22,331 nucleotides of DNA from JBBDSV01 sp040904785 (lineage in GTDB: Bacteria; Actinomycetota; Nitriliruptoria; Nitriliruptorales; Nitriliruptoraceae). The notes below the pieces were generated by a model that saw nothing but the letters and a program-made list of their open reading frames with translations, was not told the origin of the DNA and made no database searches. Position 1 is the stretch's first letter. Each line of letters opens with the position of its first letter. The translations under genes and the position numbers were made by a program. The stretch is taken from assembly GCA_040904785.1 (NCBI GenBank), contig JBBDSV010000076.1:1-22331 (forward strand), written 5' to 3'. Of this stretch, positions 22,209 to 22,331 are shown piece after piece.

Positions 22209-22238
22209 TTGGCGGCCCCTTCGGCACGTCGGTAGCAT
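22209..22238 (+). promoter_or_regulatory. tRNA promoter
   Basis: TTGGCG (22209-22214), 18-bp spacer, TAGCAT (22233-22238). It lies 44 bp before the tRNA 5' end and has a fair match in both boxes. Confidence 0.55.
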
Positions 22239-22281
22239 CGCCGCTCGGCCACGGCGCACTTCGGTGTCGATCGTGCTTCGA

Positions 22282-22331
22282 GGGGGTGTAGCTCAGCCTG
22301 GCAGAGCACTTCGTTCGCAACGAAGGGGCCG
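22282..22331 (+). tRNA. tRNA-Ala (anticodon CGC), 3' part beyond the window
   Basis: Acceptor 5' strand GGGGGTG (22282-22288), TA, D arm GCTC/GAGC around AGCCTGGCA with the GG pair, A26, anticodon stem CTTCG/CGAAG (22309-22313, 22321-22325) and loop TTCGCAA. The anticodon is CGC (22316-22318), reading GCG alanine codons. The variable loop begins GGGGCCG and the sequence then ends, so the T arm and acceptor 3' strand, including the G3-U70 alanine identity pair, cannot be checked. Confidence 0.9.

Noticed and set aside
1..22331. CRISPR arrays, insertion sequences, toxin-antitoxin or defence islands
   Set aside because: No regularly spaced repeats, transposase motifs or paired small toxin/antitoxin genes were found on either strand.

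Overview
The window is high-GC DNA (many GTG starts, C/G-ending third positions) from an actinobacterium. Gene content and order (class E sortase, 5-FTHF cyclo-ligase / FmdB pair divergent from galU-moeA, CE1758-type luciferase-like monooxygenase, EttA, many TANNNT-type -10 boxes) suggest a deep-branching actinobacterial class such as Acidimicrobiia or Nitriliruptoria. I cannot place it further from sequence alone.

Layout. Positions 1-2993 hold a cut-off DUF305 membrane protein, a UbiA-family prenyltransferase, an uncharacterised two-helix-anchored coiled protein and a tiny DUF3096 protein. Positions 2994-4300 look like accessory ground: a tyrosine-recombinase remnant, a VOC-family protein, about 460 bp with no recognisable gene, and a 59-residue membrane protein. 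Then come a CE1758-type flavin monooxygenase under an operator-bearing promoter, an unknown multi-pass membrane protein, and a CopB-type (CPH motif) copper ATPase. The ATPase promoter carries a textbook CsoR-like palindrome between its -35 and -10. Divergent from the ATPase is a macrodomain protein, which ends exactly where a membrane-fused spermidine-synthase-like gene ends on the other strand. Positions 10788-16835 carry an aldo/keto reductase, the translation factor EttA, a lipoprotein, an S9 peptidase and an SAF-domain (CpaB-like) protein.

Positions 16934-21512 are a conserved actinobacterial core block: FmdB-like zinc ribbon with a serine-rich tail (cf. M. tuberculosis Rv0991c/Ruc) and 5-FTHF cyclo-ligase on the minus strand; sortase E, galU, moeA and moaC on the plus strand. 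A small membrane protein and the 5' part of a tRNA-Ala(CGC) close the window.

The clearest functional units are copper efflux (copB with its operator), molybdenum cofactor synthesis (moaC, moeA) coupled by stop/start overlap to UDP-glucose synthesis (galU), and folate/chaperone housekeeping. I found no CRISPR array, intact transposase, prophage or obvious new defence system. The most interesting material is regulatory: two promoters with palindromes placed between -35 and -10, a palindrome plus hairpin in the galU leader, and paired inverted repeats upstream of fmdB. A few conserved but uncharacterised membrane proteins also stand out.
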